Origin: Dactylorhiza incarnata
Taxonomy: Eukaryota; Streptophyta; Magnoliopsida; Asparagales; Orchidaceae
Direction: 5' to 3'
NCBI GenBank assembly: GCA_033032865.1
Contig: JAWHQI010000004.1
Coordinates: 20,380,001-20,444,000 of the forward strand
DNA length: 64,000 nt
Positions 1 to 12,400 of this stretch are shown here, piece after piece. The translations under genes and the position numbers were made by a program. The notes beneath the pieces are model-generated. The model was not told the origin of the DNA and ran no database searches. It was given only the letters and a program-made list of their open reading frames with translations. Numbering within the stretch: position 1 is the first letter of the stretch; each line of letters starts with the position of its first letter.

Positions 1-3000
1 ATTCAAGACCCTCTTCATCAAGAGTTGCTGAATCTGTCGATTCGCTGCTTCTACCTGACCATTTGTTCATGGATGATGCACTGAAGCAAACCGAAGATCA
101 ATCACCACCTGATCGCAAAAGTTTATCATCTCTGGGTTGTTAACTTGCGGACCATTATCGGTGACAATTGCTAGCGGAATTCCATGCCGGTAGACTATCT
201 CTCCCCAGACGAAGTTCCGGATAATTTGAGTTGTAGTTTTTGCCAATGCTTTTGCCTTAATCCATTTGCTGAAGTAATCGATCTACAATTATAAAACGAC
301 GCTGGCCACTGGCTACTGGGAAGGGTCCGACAAGATCCATCCCCCATATTGCGAAGGGCCACGACGCAGTAATTGATCTGAGTGACTGAGCAGGCAAATG
401 CTGAAGAGGAGCAAATTTTTGACACTGAACACACCGCTTGGCAAATGCTTCAGCGTCCTTTCTCATGGTTGGCCAAAAATATCCTTGCCTCAAAATCCTA
501 CTTTCCAATGTCTTTGCTCCCGAGTGACTGCCGCACTCCCCAGAATGGACTTCTTGTAGTATAGTGGGGATCTCTTCTTCCGAGATGCATCGAGCCAAAG
601 GAGAGATGAAAGTTTTTCGATACAAGATTCCAGCCACCAAGCAATAATCAGCCGCTTTTCTCCTGAATCTCCTTCTGTCTTTGATAGATTCGTGGAACTC
701 TCCTTTTGTCAGGTATAACTCATAAGGATCCATCCAAGAAGGATGTTGATCGATTTGCATTAGTTCCCCCTCCTCTATAGCTGGATGAAAAAGCTCAGAG
801 GTCACTCCTCCTGATGGAAGACCGAACTTTGATAACTCATCGGCTTCTCCATTCTGCGTCCTCGGGATATGTTCGATGAAGAAAGATTTAAATCTTCCAA
901 TCTCTTCTTTTGCTAGCAGCAGATATTTCCGTAATGTTGGCTCACGTGTTTCATAGTTGCCCAAAACCTGCAAAGCCATTACTAGAGAATCCGTTTTTAC
1001 ATGTACATGCTCTATGCCCAGTTCTTTCGCAAGCCTTAGCCCGGCTAGAAGCTCCTCATATTCAGCTTGATTATTCGTCACCGGAAAAAAGAACTTGATT
1101 GCCTGTTCGAGCTTAAGACCATTAGGACTGAGCAAGATTACTCCTGCTCCTTCCGAGATCTTCCCCGAAGCACCATCCACGAAGATAGTCCAGGCCCAAG
1201 GAGACTTTCCTACTTGCTCGGAATCTGATTCTGGTATATCGACCATGAAATCTGCCAAGACTTGGGCCTTGATTGCGGTTCTGGGGATATAAGTTATCTC
1301 AAACTCGCTTAGCTCGATGGCCCACTTGGCTAATCTTCCGGAATGGTCAGGCTTTTCTAGGATGTTCCTTAATGGATGGTCTGTGATTACTTGGATTGGA
1401 TGTGCTTGGAAATAAGGTCGGAGCCTTCTTGAGGATTGAACCAGATCCAGAGCCAGCTTTTCCAGGATCGAATATCTCTTTTCTGCATCTTTAAGTATAT
1501 GGCTAACATAGTATATAGGAAACTGCCTCTTCTTTTCTTCTCGAACGAGAACAGAGCTGACAACATCGGGTCCAACCCCCAAATATAAGAACAAAGTTTC
1601 CCCTTCATGGGGGCTCTGGAGAAGAGGAGTCGATGTTAATTGTTTCTTCAGTTGATCAAATGCGTCATCGCACTTCTTGTCCCACTCAAACTTCGACCCT
1701 CCTCGGAGTGTTTTGAAGAAAGGAGCACTTTTATCTCCTGATTTAGAGATAAACCTGCTCAGTCCTGCCAATCTTCCTCCAAGTTGTTGTACTTCTTTCG
1801 TATTACGAGGAGGGGTCATTTCTAGTATGGCTTTTACCTTATCTGGATTTGGTTCCAGGCCATCTGGCGTGAGGAGGTGTCCAAGAAACTTTCCCTTATT
1901 TGCCCCAAACACACATTTCAAAGGGTTTAATTTTAACTTGAACCTCCGTAGAGTAGCGAACGTCTCTACGAGGTCTGCCAAGTGAATTGAGAAGGTTTTA
2001 CTTTTTAGGAGGAGGTCGTCAACATAAACCTCGAGGTTCCTTCCTTTATGCTGCTTAAAGACGGTGTCCATCATCCTTTGGTATGTTGCCCCTGCATTCT
2101 TAAGCCCAAAGGGCATTACGAGGTAACAGTAACAACCATCGTTCGTGATGAAAGATGTATGCGGGATATCAGGTTTATGCATTTTGATTTGGTGATAACC
2201 AGAAAATGCATCGAGAAAGCTTATAAAGTTATACCCCACCGCGGAATCTACTAAAACATCTATCCGAGGCAAAGGGTAGCAATCTTTGGGGCATGCTTTA
2301 TTGAGTTTTGTGAAATCTACACACATGCGCCATTTTCCCCCAGATTTTTTCACCATTACAACATTTGACATCCAAGTGGGGTATTGGATTTCAGAAATGA
2401 AATTCGCTTTAAGAAGTTTTGTAACTTCTTCTTTGATGGGTACCGCCAACTTGGATGTCACCTCTCTCTTCTTTTGTTGGATTGGTTTGAATTCAGGGGA
2501 GACATTGAGGTGATGGCAGACAACATCTGGATCTACTCCAGGCATGTCTTCCGCCGACCTGGCGAAGATGTCCAGATTCTTCAACAGACAGGAGATCAGT
2601 TGAATCTTCTCCTCTTCTGGTAGTTCGGCATTGATGATTAGTTTCTTTTCTTCCCCTTCAGCAATGGGGATCTCTTGGGTCTCCTGGGCAGGTTCCAGGT
2701 GAGCCATTTCTCATTCTGTGCTTCCCTTTACCTCTTCCAGGGGCCTGGATACTTTGTGAACGTCATTCTGAAGTTCGGGAAATGGCGTCTCGGTGATCAC
2801 ATTGAATGTTTTTACATAGCATTCCCAAGCGACTTTTGGATCACTTCGGATCTGATACTGACGTCCTTCGGCATCGAACATTAAAGCCAAGTGGAAAGTG
2901 GATATTATTGCCTTGTAAGCGTTCAGGATTGGCCTTCCAAAGATTGCACAATAACTGCTCGGGGCTTCCACCACTACGAATCTTATCAGCTTTATTATGC

Positions 3001-5089
3001 CTCCCAATGACACCAAAAGCTTTACACACCCTTCTACTTCCTTCTTTTCTCCAGAGAAGCCGTAGAGGGGCCCTTCTGTGGAGAGCAGAGACTTTCCAAT
3101 CTTAAGGGCTTCGAATGTTTGACGGAAAATGAGGTTAACTGAACTACCGGTGTCGATCAGAATTTTGTGCACAGTGTAGTTCTCGATAACTGCCTTTATA
3201 ACTACAGCATCATCGAAAGGGTTTGCATTCGGGGGAAGGTCTTCTTGGCCGAAAGTAACGATCGACCTTTCTGGGGCGGAAGTGGAGGCGGCCGCCACCT
3301 CTTGCTTGGAGATTCTTCCAATGCTGGATTTTCGAGAGGATTCTGCCCCTGCTCCACCATTGATACGGTAGACGTTGCTGAGGGGACCAACGTCATTTAC
3401 TTTTACGCATTCGGTGACAGGATGTATATCCCCATAACAACCTGCCTCTTCCACATCAGCACATTCCCAGGTCACTTCGACCGCTTCCTTCTTCTTTTCA
3501 GTTCGGGGTTCAGCAGGTGTGTCTTTGTGGACTAGTCCCCGGAGCTTCCCTTCCCTTAGAAGCTTTTCGACCAGGAAGCGGAGGGCTCGGCAATCTTCCG
3601 TCAGATGACCTGCTTCTTTGTGATATTCACAATAAAGATTCGTATTTTGGCTGTGAACATCTGATCTCATAGGGGCATGTTTCTTAAAGTCAGGTCTCTT
3701 TTGTAAAATTTGGACTACCTCGTCCATGGATATATTCAGAGAAGTGAATGATTCTTGCGAATCATCATATTGGATGGATGGGGCAGTCGAGGATGGCTGC
3801 GTGGTATATTGTTGCAGATATACCGGCATGGCTTGCGAAATGGCCATGGATGGAGCGGGTGTGATGACCAACGGTGGTTTCTGATCTTGAAACCGCTGGT
3901 GGCCAAGGAATGGTTGCTTGTGCTTGTAGTTCCTCCCCCTTTGAGCTCGGGGTTAAAAATAAGACGGAGTGGATGATTGATTATTAGGGAGTGAGTAAGG
4001 TTGACCTTGATCATTTAGAAGCCTAGCCACATACCCAGGGTTAGTCTTTTCACCCCTGATAAACATATTGGCCATACTTATCAATTCCTGATAAGTTTGA
4101 GGTTCTCTTATGCTGGCTTCGAATTTTAGGGGGCCTTCCCTCAGCCCATTCATCAGAGCTACCCTGTATAGCTCTGGATCCACATTTTGGATCTCCATTA
4201 TCTCTTTTTGGAAACGGTCGACGAACCTGGCCCAGGTCTCGTCCTCCCGCTGCTTAATATCAAAGAGGGCCGCCGGACCACTCTTTCGCTTTTTCGAGGT
4301 AGAGAATCTAAGCAAAAATTCTCTACGCAGCTCGGCAAAGCAGCTGATTGACCTTGGATTCAACCCATAAAACCATTTTCTTGCTTGCCCCTCAAAGTAC
4401 GTCACAAGAAGTTTGCATTTGATAGCATTGGTCAGGGTTCTTAGTGCTATGGCTGACTCGAAAGCTTGAAGATGGAGGGCTGGATTAGCTTCTCCGTTAT
4501 AGGCTGCCAGGCGTGGCTCTCTGAAACCATTCAGAGCTGCCTCGCTCCGGATATAATCCACGAATGGGGAAGTCTCTTCCATATCTTCGTACAGAGGAGG
4601 AACATTGTAATAAGCCATCTGACTCATGGTGGCCTGGGGATAAGCCGCCCGACCTGCGGCGGTTTCTGGATAAGCCGCCTGATAAGATCTGGCAGCGGCT
4701 TTTGGCGGATAGGCCGCCGGATTGGACAGGTGGGCTGCCTGAAAAGTCGCCTCCTGGAAATCCAAAATCCGGGCCGGCGTGTTCTGGGCGGCTTCCTGGT
4801 AATAACTCTATCGTGCGGCAAAGTCGCCCTGAGCCGACTGGCAAGCCGCGGCTTGTGGAAGCGGGTATGGAGGAGGAGGAGGAAGGACCAGAGTGACCGC
4901 TTGGTTAACCGCGACCTGGGGAACTAGTCGCTCGGTTAACACGGCCAAGGCTTGGATGATCGCCTCCAGGCGCTGGTCAGTCGCCTTTTGAGCTCGCTTG
5001 GCCTCACGCTTGCTTTCTTCCAGAGCCTCCCATAGTGAATCCTCAGTATGGTCAGAGCGATCTCTAGGAGGGAAATGGCGGTCTAACAT
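1..5089 (-). pseudogene. Tat-A gag-pro-pol polyprotein (broken)
   Basis: A polyprotein for particle assembly, processing, reverse transcription and integration. Reading leftwards from the ATG at 5089, one frame runs to about 257. It holds a retrotransposon gag domain (about 4480-4040), a CHHC zinc knuckle (about 3630-3590), protease DTGSS (about 3150), RT with MPFGLKNAG (about 2110) and YVDD (about 2020), an RNase H, an archaeal-type RNase H starting at about 1185, and the integrase with its His/Cys zinc-binding region (about 560-400) and first catalytic Asp (about 340). Three in-frame stops break it, at about 4808, 3953 and 2711; the last looks like CGA to TGA. A small deletion near 290 shifts the frame before the second catalytic Asp. 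Apart from these breaks this is the cleanest gag-pro-pol frame in the window and shows that the family uses one continuous frame. The C-terminal integrase is cut by the window edge. Confidence 0.92.
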
Positions 5090-5138
5090 TTCTTCGAAGT
5101 TTTCACCAACAATCTGCGATCTGAAGGTCGCGTGTTTC

Positions 5139-5841
5139 TGTTGAAACCAAAGATGTACCCCCGCGGTTTGCGACTAGAAAGACGGAGGTTGCGGATTGCT
5201 GGTTACTTAGAGAGAAGAGAATGAGACCGCTAGCAGCGGTCGAGGCCGGACTTCGCCCGTCACGGCAAATGCCACTCCTGTGGCGGGCTTTCCTTTGATT
5301 AAAGTAAGAGAGTTACAGCGGGTTACAAGTGCAAGACGGCCGGTCAAGCAGGTCGCAAGACAGGGAACACGAGTCTGCAGCTCAAACAAGCGAGCTCCTA
5401 GATTCGAGTGCCCGTCCCTTGGGAACGTTGCTGCCCCCTATTTATAGGCTTGGGGGCCTGCCCGAATGGGCAGGGATAAAATAATCGCCTGCCCGGGTAC
5501 AGTTGAAACGGGCAGGCGGTGACGGGATTCAGAAGGGAAAGAGAAGAGAAGCCGCGCGGTTTAGCGGCTTGGGCTCCCGATCTTCCTTTGGATTGTCCTG
5601 GAGGTGTAGTGACCAAGGCGACGTTTCAACCCGGGCGGTCTCATACCAGAGGCCGCGATTTGCCTTTGGGACTTGTCCTTTGCTGATCTTCATTCTTTGG
5701 AGACGACTTGAGGGCTCAGACCGCCCGGTCTGCATTGGTTGGTGCTGGATGTCCTTTACTGAGACTGGTCCGGGCGATCTTGAGCTTTAGACCGCCCAGT
5801 CTGGGAGTAGTACCACTTGGAAGCGGTCTCTTGGGTAAACA
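5139..5841 (-). repeat. 5' LTR of Tat-A
   Basis: The 703-bp repeat runs TG...CA on the minus strand (TGTTTACCC to CAACA). It has a TATA-like box at 5438-5447 and, just upstream of it, the inverted-repeat pairs CCGCCTGCCCG/CGGGCAGGCGG and CCTGCCC/GGGCAGG shared by the LTRs of this family. The end of U5 differs from its relatives. The primer-site region follows immediately at 5138 and below. Confidence 0.85.
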
Positions 5842-6528
5842 GGTTACAAGTGCAGGAAAGCAGAAGCCGGCCGGTCAGACAGTCCGCAAGACGGGAAACT
5901 CGAGACCGCAGCTCAAACAAGCGAGCTCCTGGATTCGAGTGTGCGTCCCTTGGGAGTGTTGTCGCACCCTATTTATAGGCTCGGAGGCCTGCCCGAACGG
6001 GCAGGGATAAAATAACCGCCATCCCGGGTACAGGAGAATCGGGCAGGCGGTGACCGGATACAGAAAGGAGAAAAGAAAGAAGCCGCGTGGCTTGCGCTTG
6101 CGGTCTGTCTCGTAGAGGGGCTGGAGATGCTGCGACCAAGGCGATGATGCCACCCGGGCAGTCTCCGACTTGAGACCGCGACCTGTCTTCTTTGACTTGG
6201 TCCTTACTGGTCTTCACGGCGCAACCCGGGCGGTCTCCGTCGTGAGACCGCAGCTTGCCCTTGAGAACGCGGCCTGCCTTCTTGGACGGTCCCTGATAGC
6301 TTTCATGGAACAACCCGGGCGGTCTCCGACTTGAGACCACGGCATGCTTTTGGAGGCCTGGCCTTGATGATCTTCAGTCTTCGGGGGTGGTCTGAATCAT
6401 ATCAGACCGCCCAGTTTTGTGTTGGTTGGTTCTGAATGACCTTTGCTGAAACTGAACCGGGCGATCTTAGTCTTTAGACCGCCCAGTCTGGGAGAAGTAC
6501 CACTCGGAAGCGGTCTTTTGGGTAAACA
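5842..6528 (-). repeat. 3' LTR of Tat-E, interrupted by Tat-A
   Basis: The right edge ends GGGTAAACA, the complement of the family LTR start, followed by a purine tract on the minus strand. U3 holds degenerate repeats of about 65 bp, each with an inverted GCGGTCT/AGACCGC motif (about 6140-6340), and a TATA-like box lies at 5969-5978. The remaining U5 must lie beyond Tat-A, left of the window. Confidence 0.85.
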
Positions 6529-6721
6529 TAATCCCCGCATAGTTTCAAACTCCGAGGAGATTTCAAGAATATTAATTCTGCCCGCAAGACCGCACCCGAC
6601 TTGCACTTATGTCTATAAAATTGCCTGAGAGCTCTTTCTTCTGCATAATTCTCCGGAAACCACCGGACTCTACTCGCCGATTGCGGTTAGGATATTTCAG
6701 GTCGGCACCCCTTTAATTAGA
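6529..6721 (+). promoter_or_regulatory. Polypurine tract of Tat-E and promoter/leader of antisense gene 2
   Basis: On the minus strand the motif ATGCGGGGATTA abuts the LTR start. The same motif precedes the 3' LTR in Tat-B, Tat-D and Tat-F, and a close variant occurs in Tat-G; it fits a polypurine tract for plus-strand priming. On the plus strand TATAAAA at 6614-6620 lies about 100 bp before the ATG of gene 2, suggesting a separate promoter facing away from the LTR. Function is inferred. Confidence 0.6.
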
Positions 6722-8665
6722 ATGGATTTCCTTGATTCCATTCAAACCCGCGTTGATAAGGGGGGTGACCGGAAGAAGATCGAAGAGCGGAAAGATAAGG
6801 ATGCCCGGAGGAAAAAGAGTCATCGGTCGGACAAGGCCGGGCGGTCTCCAAAGGTGGAACCTTCCGGATCTAAGAAGAATACCGGGGAAAAAACTGCAGA
6901 GGAGAGGAAAGCCACCGAAGAATTGTTGGCCAAGAAAAGGGTTGTAGAGAAGGAGGCGACCAAAGTCAAAGCCGCAAGAGAAGGAGGCGGCCAAAGCTGT
7001 CGAGGAAGAGGCGGCCAAGGCCAAAGCTGCCGAGGAGGAAGCGATCAAGGCCAATGCTGCCGCGGAGGAGGCGGCCAAGGCCAAGGCTGCCGAGGAGGAA
7101 GCGATCAAGACCAAAGCCGCGGAGATCTCGCTATCTGAGGAGAAAGCCTCAGGAAAGAAGTCAATAGATCCCAGGGCGGACCATTCTACACCTTCCTTTG
7201 ACATGGATTTTACTCCATCAAGGACTCCTCTCATGAAACTGAATGTTGGAGAAGAAGGAGAAGTTGTTTCTTCCAGGCCGGATTGGTCACCTACCTCGCC
7301 GGTTCTAATTTTTGACGATTCCAGGCCTACAAGGCAGACCAACCCGGAGTCGGGGAAGAAGAAGAGAAAAAGGGGCTATTCGTCAGCCGAGCGAATTGCT
7401 AGGAAGCTCCAAAAGTTGAAGGCTAAGAATAGAGCCATTAAGAAGCCGACGACGGGCTGTCTCCAAAGAAATCCGCATGTGAAGAGGAAATCGATCCCCC
7501 CAATACCCCTATTGCCAAGTCGGGCGATCTTGTTCCAGATTCTGCGAACAGTGTGTCGATCGGGGGCATCCCCAGAGGAATGGATGATTTTCTGAACAAA
7601 GATAAGCTACTTGATAGCCCCGCGACCTTGAGCCGAACTGTTTCCCCTGACGAAAATACTGGTGACTCTGAGAAGGCCGTACGAGAAGAGAAAGACCGGA
7701 TACTAGCCGGTATGCGCTTAATGGGCATAAAGGCGGAGAAGATACGGGCGCAGCGCAAGCCGCAACTGCCGGACCCATTCGCCCCAGGTAAGCCCGATGC
7801 GGGTTATGAAACTATCCGTTTCTTCATCCCGCGCTCTCGGAAAAAGCAAAACAAGTTGTTATTGAATCTGCCGCCGAGCTTCTTCCTGCCCATGACTCAA
7901 ACCTTAGCCTCTAGACGAAAGAATAATGAAAGGATCTGGCGAGAACAACGTTGGATAATGGACCCGGAACAATTGAAGTGGCCTGTTCATTCAGGCATTT
8001 TAACCTTATAATCCTTTAATTATTGTATCCGCCTTTGGCTGTGCTAATTACAATTTTTCTTGTAGACAAACCGGAGGACATAGTAAGGTCGGGCGATCTG
8101 ATATCTAGCCTTCCGCCTCTGCCTCAGGTGCCGAACCTTGTGCCGAGATTAAATTCCGGACAGGAGAAGCTGGCCGACTTCCAGCTTCTTCTGAATAATT
8201 TGGAAGTGAAAGTAAGAGAGATGGAGAAGAAAGAGGAGGCCGCACGGGTTGCGTTAGAAGCCGAGAGGAAAGAACGACGAGAGGAGCATCTGATGATTAG
8301 GGCCCAGTTAGAGACTGCGCGGGCTGACCTGGAGGCCGAGAAGAAAAGGCGGCCGGAGAGAGAGAAAGCGTTGGAGGCCCAACTGGAGTCTGAGAAGAAA
8401 GCGCGACTTGATAAGGAGAGAATGCTGATAGACCAGATTGCTACAATAACCGCGCGCTTTGATAGGGAGAAGAGGATGTCCTCGAAGTTTGAGGAGGATT
8501 GTAAATATTATCAAAATAAATATCTTCGTATAACCAGGGAAGTTGTCGAAAACCGACGTTCGTCCAGTGATGAAAGATCCAGGATGTTGAACCGCCCGAC
8601 TGTTGGGGCGACTCTAACCCCCCACCCGTTAGGGCGTCCGACTCTGCTGCGAATGAGACGGCCGC
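6722..8665 (+). pseudogene. Tat-E antisense gene 2, 5' portion (coiled-coil protein)
   Basis: The gene is opposite to the gag-pol of its element. It begins MDFLDSIQTR, then a Lys/Arg/Asp-rich stretch, then about five 10-residue Ala/Lys/Glu repeats (6960-7130), a basic segment near 7380-7440, and a long charged coiled coil (about 8160-8540). An intron ends TTCTTGTAG at about 8064. Frameshifts near 6970 and 7440, and a probable one near 8620, make it a pseudogene. Tat-B then interrupts it after GCCGC at 8665; the C-terminal part resumes at 29898. It matches gene 2 of Tat-B, Tat-D and Tat-F in layout and in short blocks. I know no enzyme family for it. A nuclear or nucleic-acid-associated structural role would be a guess from the basic segments and coiled coil. 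Confidence 0.75.
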
Positions 8666-9405
8666 TGTTTACCCAGAAGACCGCTTTCAAGAGGATTACT
8701 CGCAGACCGTGCAAGGTCCATCAACACCAACTAGCACGGGCCGGGCGGTCTGACATAATTCAGACCGCCCTCAAGTACTAAAGATAATCCAAGCCCAAGT
8801 CCAATAGGACAAGTCGCGGTCTCAAGTCGGAGACCGGGCGGATTGCGCCATAGAGACAAGCCAAGGTTCGGGATCAAAGAGCAAGCCGCGGTCTCAAGAC
8901 GAAGACCTCCCGGATTGCATCGTCGCCTTGGTCGCGTCATCCTCAGCCTCTGGTCAGACAGGTCGAAAGGGCAAGCCGCCAAGTCGCGCGGCTTCTTTCT
9001 TTTCCTTCTTTGTGTATCCTGTCACCGCCTGCCCGTTTCTCCTGTACCCGGGCAGGCGGTTATTTTATCCCTGCCCGTTCGGGCAGGCCCCCGAGCCTAT
9101 AAATATGGGGCGGCACTGTTCCCAAGACACGCACACTCGAATCTAGGAGCTCGCTTGTTTGAGATGCGGTCTCGAGTTTCCCGTCTTGCGGACTGTCTGA
9201 CCGGCCGACTTCTTCTTTCCTGCACTTGTAACCGCTGTAACCGCCTCATTTTAATCAAAGGAAAGCCCATCACAGGAGTGGCATTCGCCGTGATGGGCGA
9301 AGTCTGGCATTGACCGCTGCTAGCGGTCTCATTTTTCCCAACTAAAAAGTAACCGGCAACCCGCAGCCTCCGATTTCCTTCGGAGGTGCGATTTCGGACT
9401 CAACA
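8666..9405 (+). repeat. 5' LTR of Tat-B
   Basis: A 740-bp repeat from TGTTTACCC to CAACA. It lacks about 36 bp near its start that are present in the middle LTR (27446-28221). The TATA box is TATAAATA at 9098-9105. Two perfect palindromes lie just upstream: CCGCCTGCCCG pairing with CGGGCAGGCGG (about 9024-9058) and CCTGCCC pairing with GGGCAGG (9070-9087). U5 holds GACCGCT/AGCGGTC at about 9312-9328. Confidence 0.88.
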
Positions 9406-9430
9406 GAAACACGCGACCTTCAGATCGTGG
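9406..9430 (+). promoter_or_regulatory. Atypical primer-site region of Tat-B
   Basis: The bases directly after the LTR, GAAACACGCGACCTTCAGAT, recur with little change after the LTRs of Tat-A, C, D and E. No TGG start, as expected for pairing with a tRNA CCA end, is visible in the first bases. Read on the other strand the segment resembles the variable-loop to T-loop stretch of plant tRNA-Trp as I remember it. It may be a primer site for an internally cleaved tRNA; this is inference. Confidence 0.45.
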
Positions 9431-9454
9431 ATTGTCGGTGAAATCCTCACTACA

Positions 9455-12400
9455 ATGTCAGTCCACCAGTTCCCCCTGGAGACTGCTTCGATCACAGCGA
9501 GGACTCTTTGTGGGAAGCCTTGGAGCAATCCAGGAGAGAAGCCGAGCGGGCTCAGAGGGTCACTGATCAGCGACTTGAAGCGATCAGCCAGACTTTAACA
9601 ATGCTAACCGAGCGGCTAGTTCCACAACAGACCGCGGCTAATCAGGCGGTGACCCCGGTCCCTCCTCCACCTCCTCTTTACCCGCTACCACAAACCGCTA
9701 ACTTCCAGCCCCAGCAAGAAGGCTTTGCGGCTAGGAAAATCTTCTATCAGGAAGCCGCGCACAGCATGCCGGCTCGGGCCCTTGATTTCCAGGGGGCCGC
9801 TTCTCACGCTGCCCGCCTTTCCTACCCGCCTGAAGTTCCTGTTCATCACTCCTACCCGCCAGAAGCTGCCGCCCGGTCCTCTTATCAGGCGGCTTGTCCG
9901 CGAATAGCCGCAGCTCCGGCGGCTTATTATCCTACTCCACTGTATGAAGATATGGAAGAAACTTCTTTCTTTGTGGACGAAGTCAGAGGGGAGCCTGCCC
10001 CTAATAATTTCAGAGAGCCTCGCCTGCCAGCTTTCAATGGGGAGACAGATCTCACGGTTCATTTACAAGCCTTCGAGTCAGCCATCGCTCTTAGAACCTT
10101 AACTGATGCGACCAAGTGCAAGCTTCTTGTGACCTCCTTTGAAGGACAAGCAAGAAAGTGGTTTTATGGATTGCACCCCAGGTCAATCTGTTGTTTCGCT
10201 GAGCTGCGAAGGGAATTCCTGCTGAGATTCTCTACCTCAAGGAAGAGAAAGAGTGGCCCGGCGGCCCTTTTCGATATAAAACAGCGGGAAGACGAGACGT
10301 GGGCTCGTTTTGTAGACCGCTTCCAGAAAGAAATCATGGAGGTCCAAAATGTGGATCCCGAGTTGTACAGGGTTGCCCTCATTCATGGTTTGAGGGAGGG
10401 CCCCTTAAAATTTGAAGCAAATATAAGGGAGCCTAGGACTTATCAAGAGATGATAAGTTTGGCAAATATGTTTATCAGAGGAGAGAAGAGTAATCCAGGC
10501 TACGTCGCAAAGCTAGTAATCGACAAGGAGCAGTCAAATCCGTCCTTCCATCATCCGCCATCGAATCAGTCCCACTTTGAACCCCGTTCCCAAAGGGGGA
10601 GAAATTACAAAAATAAGCAACCATTCATGGGCCATCAGCGGTTTCAAGATCAGAAACCACCTTTGGCCATCGCTCCCGCTCCATCCGCTCCTCTTCCGCA
10701 AATCATGCCGGTATACTTACAACAGTACACCGCGCAACCACCTCCAGTCATTCCATCCACTCAATATGATGACTCGCAAGAGTCATTCACTCCCTTAAAC
10801 ATCACCATGGACGAAGTAGTCCAGATTCTACAAAAGAGGCCAGATTTCAAAAGGCCTGCTCCTCTGAAGTCGGATATCCGCAATCGATATCCGAACCCTT
10901 ATTGTGAATATCATAAAGAAGGGGGGCATCTAACCCAAGACTGTCGGGCCCTTCATTTGCTGATAGAGAGACTCCTGGGAGAAGGAAAGCTCCGGGGTCT
11001 AGTTCGGAAAGATACAACTGCTGAACCAACTTCCGAGAAGAGAAAAGAGAAAGAAACAGTTGAAGTAACTTGGGAATGTGCTGACGTCGAAGACGCCGGC
11101 TGCTATGATGGCATCCATCCTGCTATTGGATGCGTCGAAGTCAATGATGTGGGCCCCTTAGGGGACATCTATTGTATTCATGGAGGAGCTGGAGCGGAAT
11201 CATCTCGCAAATCCAGCATTGCGAGAGTTCTAAAGCAGGAAGTGGCAGCCACTACAAGTTCTCCTCCCGAAAGCACTATTGTCACATTTGGTCAGGATGA
11301 CCTTCCCCCCAATGCTAATCCTTTCGACGATGCGGTGGTCATCAAGGCCGTCATCGAAAACTATACAGTCCACAAGATTCTGATTGATACCGGCAGCTCC
11401 GTCAATCTCCTTTCCGCCCGACTTTCGAGGCCCTGAAGACCGAAAAGTCTTTGCTTTCCGCCGATGGGCCCCTCTACGGCTTTTCTGGGGAGAGGAAGGA
11501 GGTAGAGGGCTCAGTAAAGCTCCTGGTCTCTCTTGGAGGAGTAATAAAGTTAATCAATTTTGTGGTAGTGGATGCCCCGAGCAACTACTGTGCCATCTTC
11601 GGGAGGCCGATTCTCAATGCATATAGGGCAGTGGTGTCGACCTTTCACCTTGCCCTCAAGTTCGCGGCCGAAGGAAAGCAGTATCGGGTCAGGAGCAACC
11701 CAAAGGTGGCTCGGGAGTGCTACGTCCGAACTGTCAACATGATCACCAACATTCCGCTTCCCGAGGCCGTGGCTGAGGCTTTGGAGATTGCTGAGTCTCC
11801 AGAGGCCGCCGAGGAAGGAAAAGATCGAGAAGGGGCTCACTTGGAACCTGCCCAAGCGACCCAAGAAGTTCCTATTACTAAAGGAGCAGAAAAGAAGCTG
11901 GTCATCAACGCTGAGTTGCCAGAGGAGGAGAAAATGGAGCTAATCTCCTGCCTGTTGGAAAACCTGGATATCTTCGCTTGGTCAGCGGAGGATATGCCAG
12001 GAGTGGATCCGGACGTAGCTTGTCATCATCTAAATGTGTCTCCTGAATTCAATCCCGTCCAGTAAAAGAAGAGAGAAGTGGCGACCAAGCTGGCGTTGCC
12101 CATCAGAGAGGAGGTTTCCAAACTCCTAAGAGCGGGTTTCATTTCTGAGATTCAATATCCAACGTGGATGTCGAATGTTGTAATGGTTAAGAAATCTGGT
12201 GGGAAGTGGCGCATGTGCGTAGACTTCACCAAACTTAATAAAGAGTGCCCTAAAGATTGTTACCCTTTCCCTCGGATAGATGTCTTAGTTGATTCCGCGG
12301 TTGGGTATGGTTTTATGAGTTTCCTCGATGCCTTCTCCGGATATCATCAAATTAAAATGCACAAACCTGACATCCCGCATACCTCATTTATCACAAACGA

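Larger units (their letters stand above)
1..5841 (-). mobile_element. Tat-A: Tat-lineage Ty3/gypsy element, 5' part only
   Basis: This minus-strand element enters the window at its integrase and ends on the right with its 5' LTR (5139-5841). The outer LTR edge, which reads TGTTTACCC on the minus strand, directly abuts the middle of another LTR of the same family (5842-6528). Tat-A is therefore inserted into the 3' LTR of Tat-E. The first five bases beyond its edge, GGTTA, should be the target duplication; the partner copy lies outside the window. The order LTR, leader, gag, protease, RT, RNase H, aRH, integrase is seen directly. Confidence 0.9.

Noticed and set aside
6713..7342. Minus-strand 209-codon open frame
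   Set aside because: The shadow of the Ala/Lys repeats of Tat-E gene 2 on the opposite strand.
8843..9313. Open frames inside the LTR (also at 27659-28016 and 43988-44424)
   Set aside because: They cross the TATA box and palindromes of the LTR and are not conserved in frame between LTR copies.
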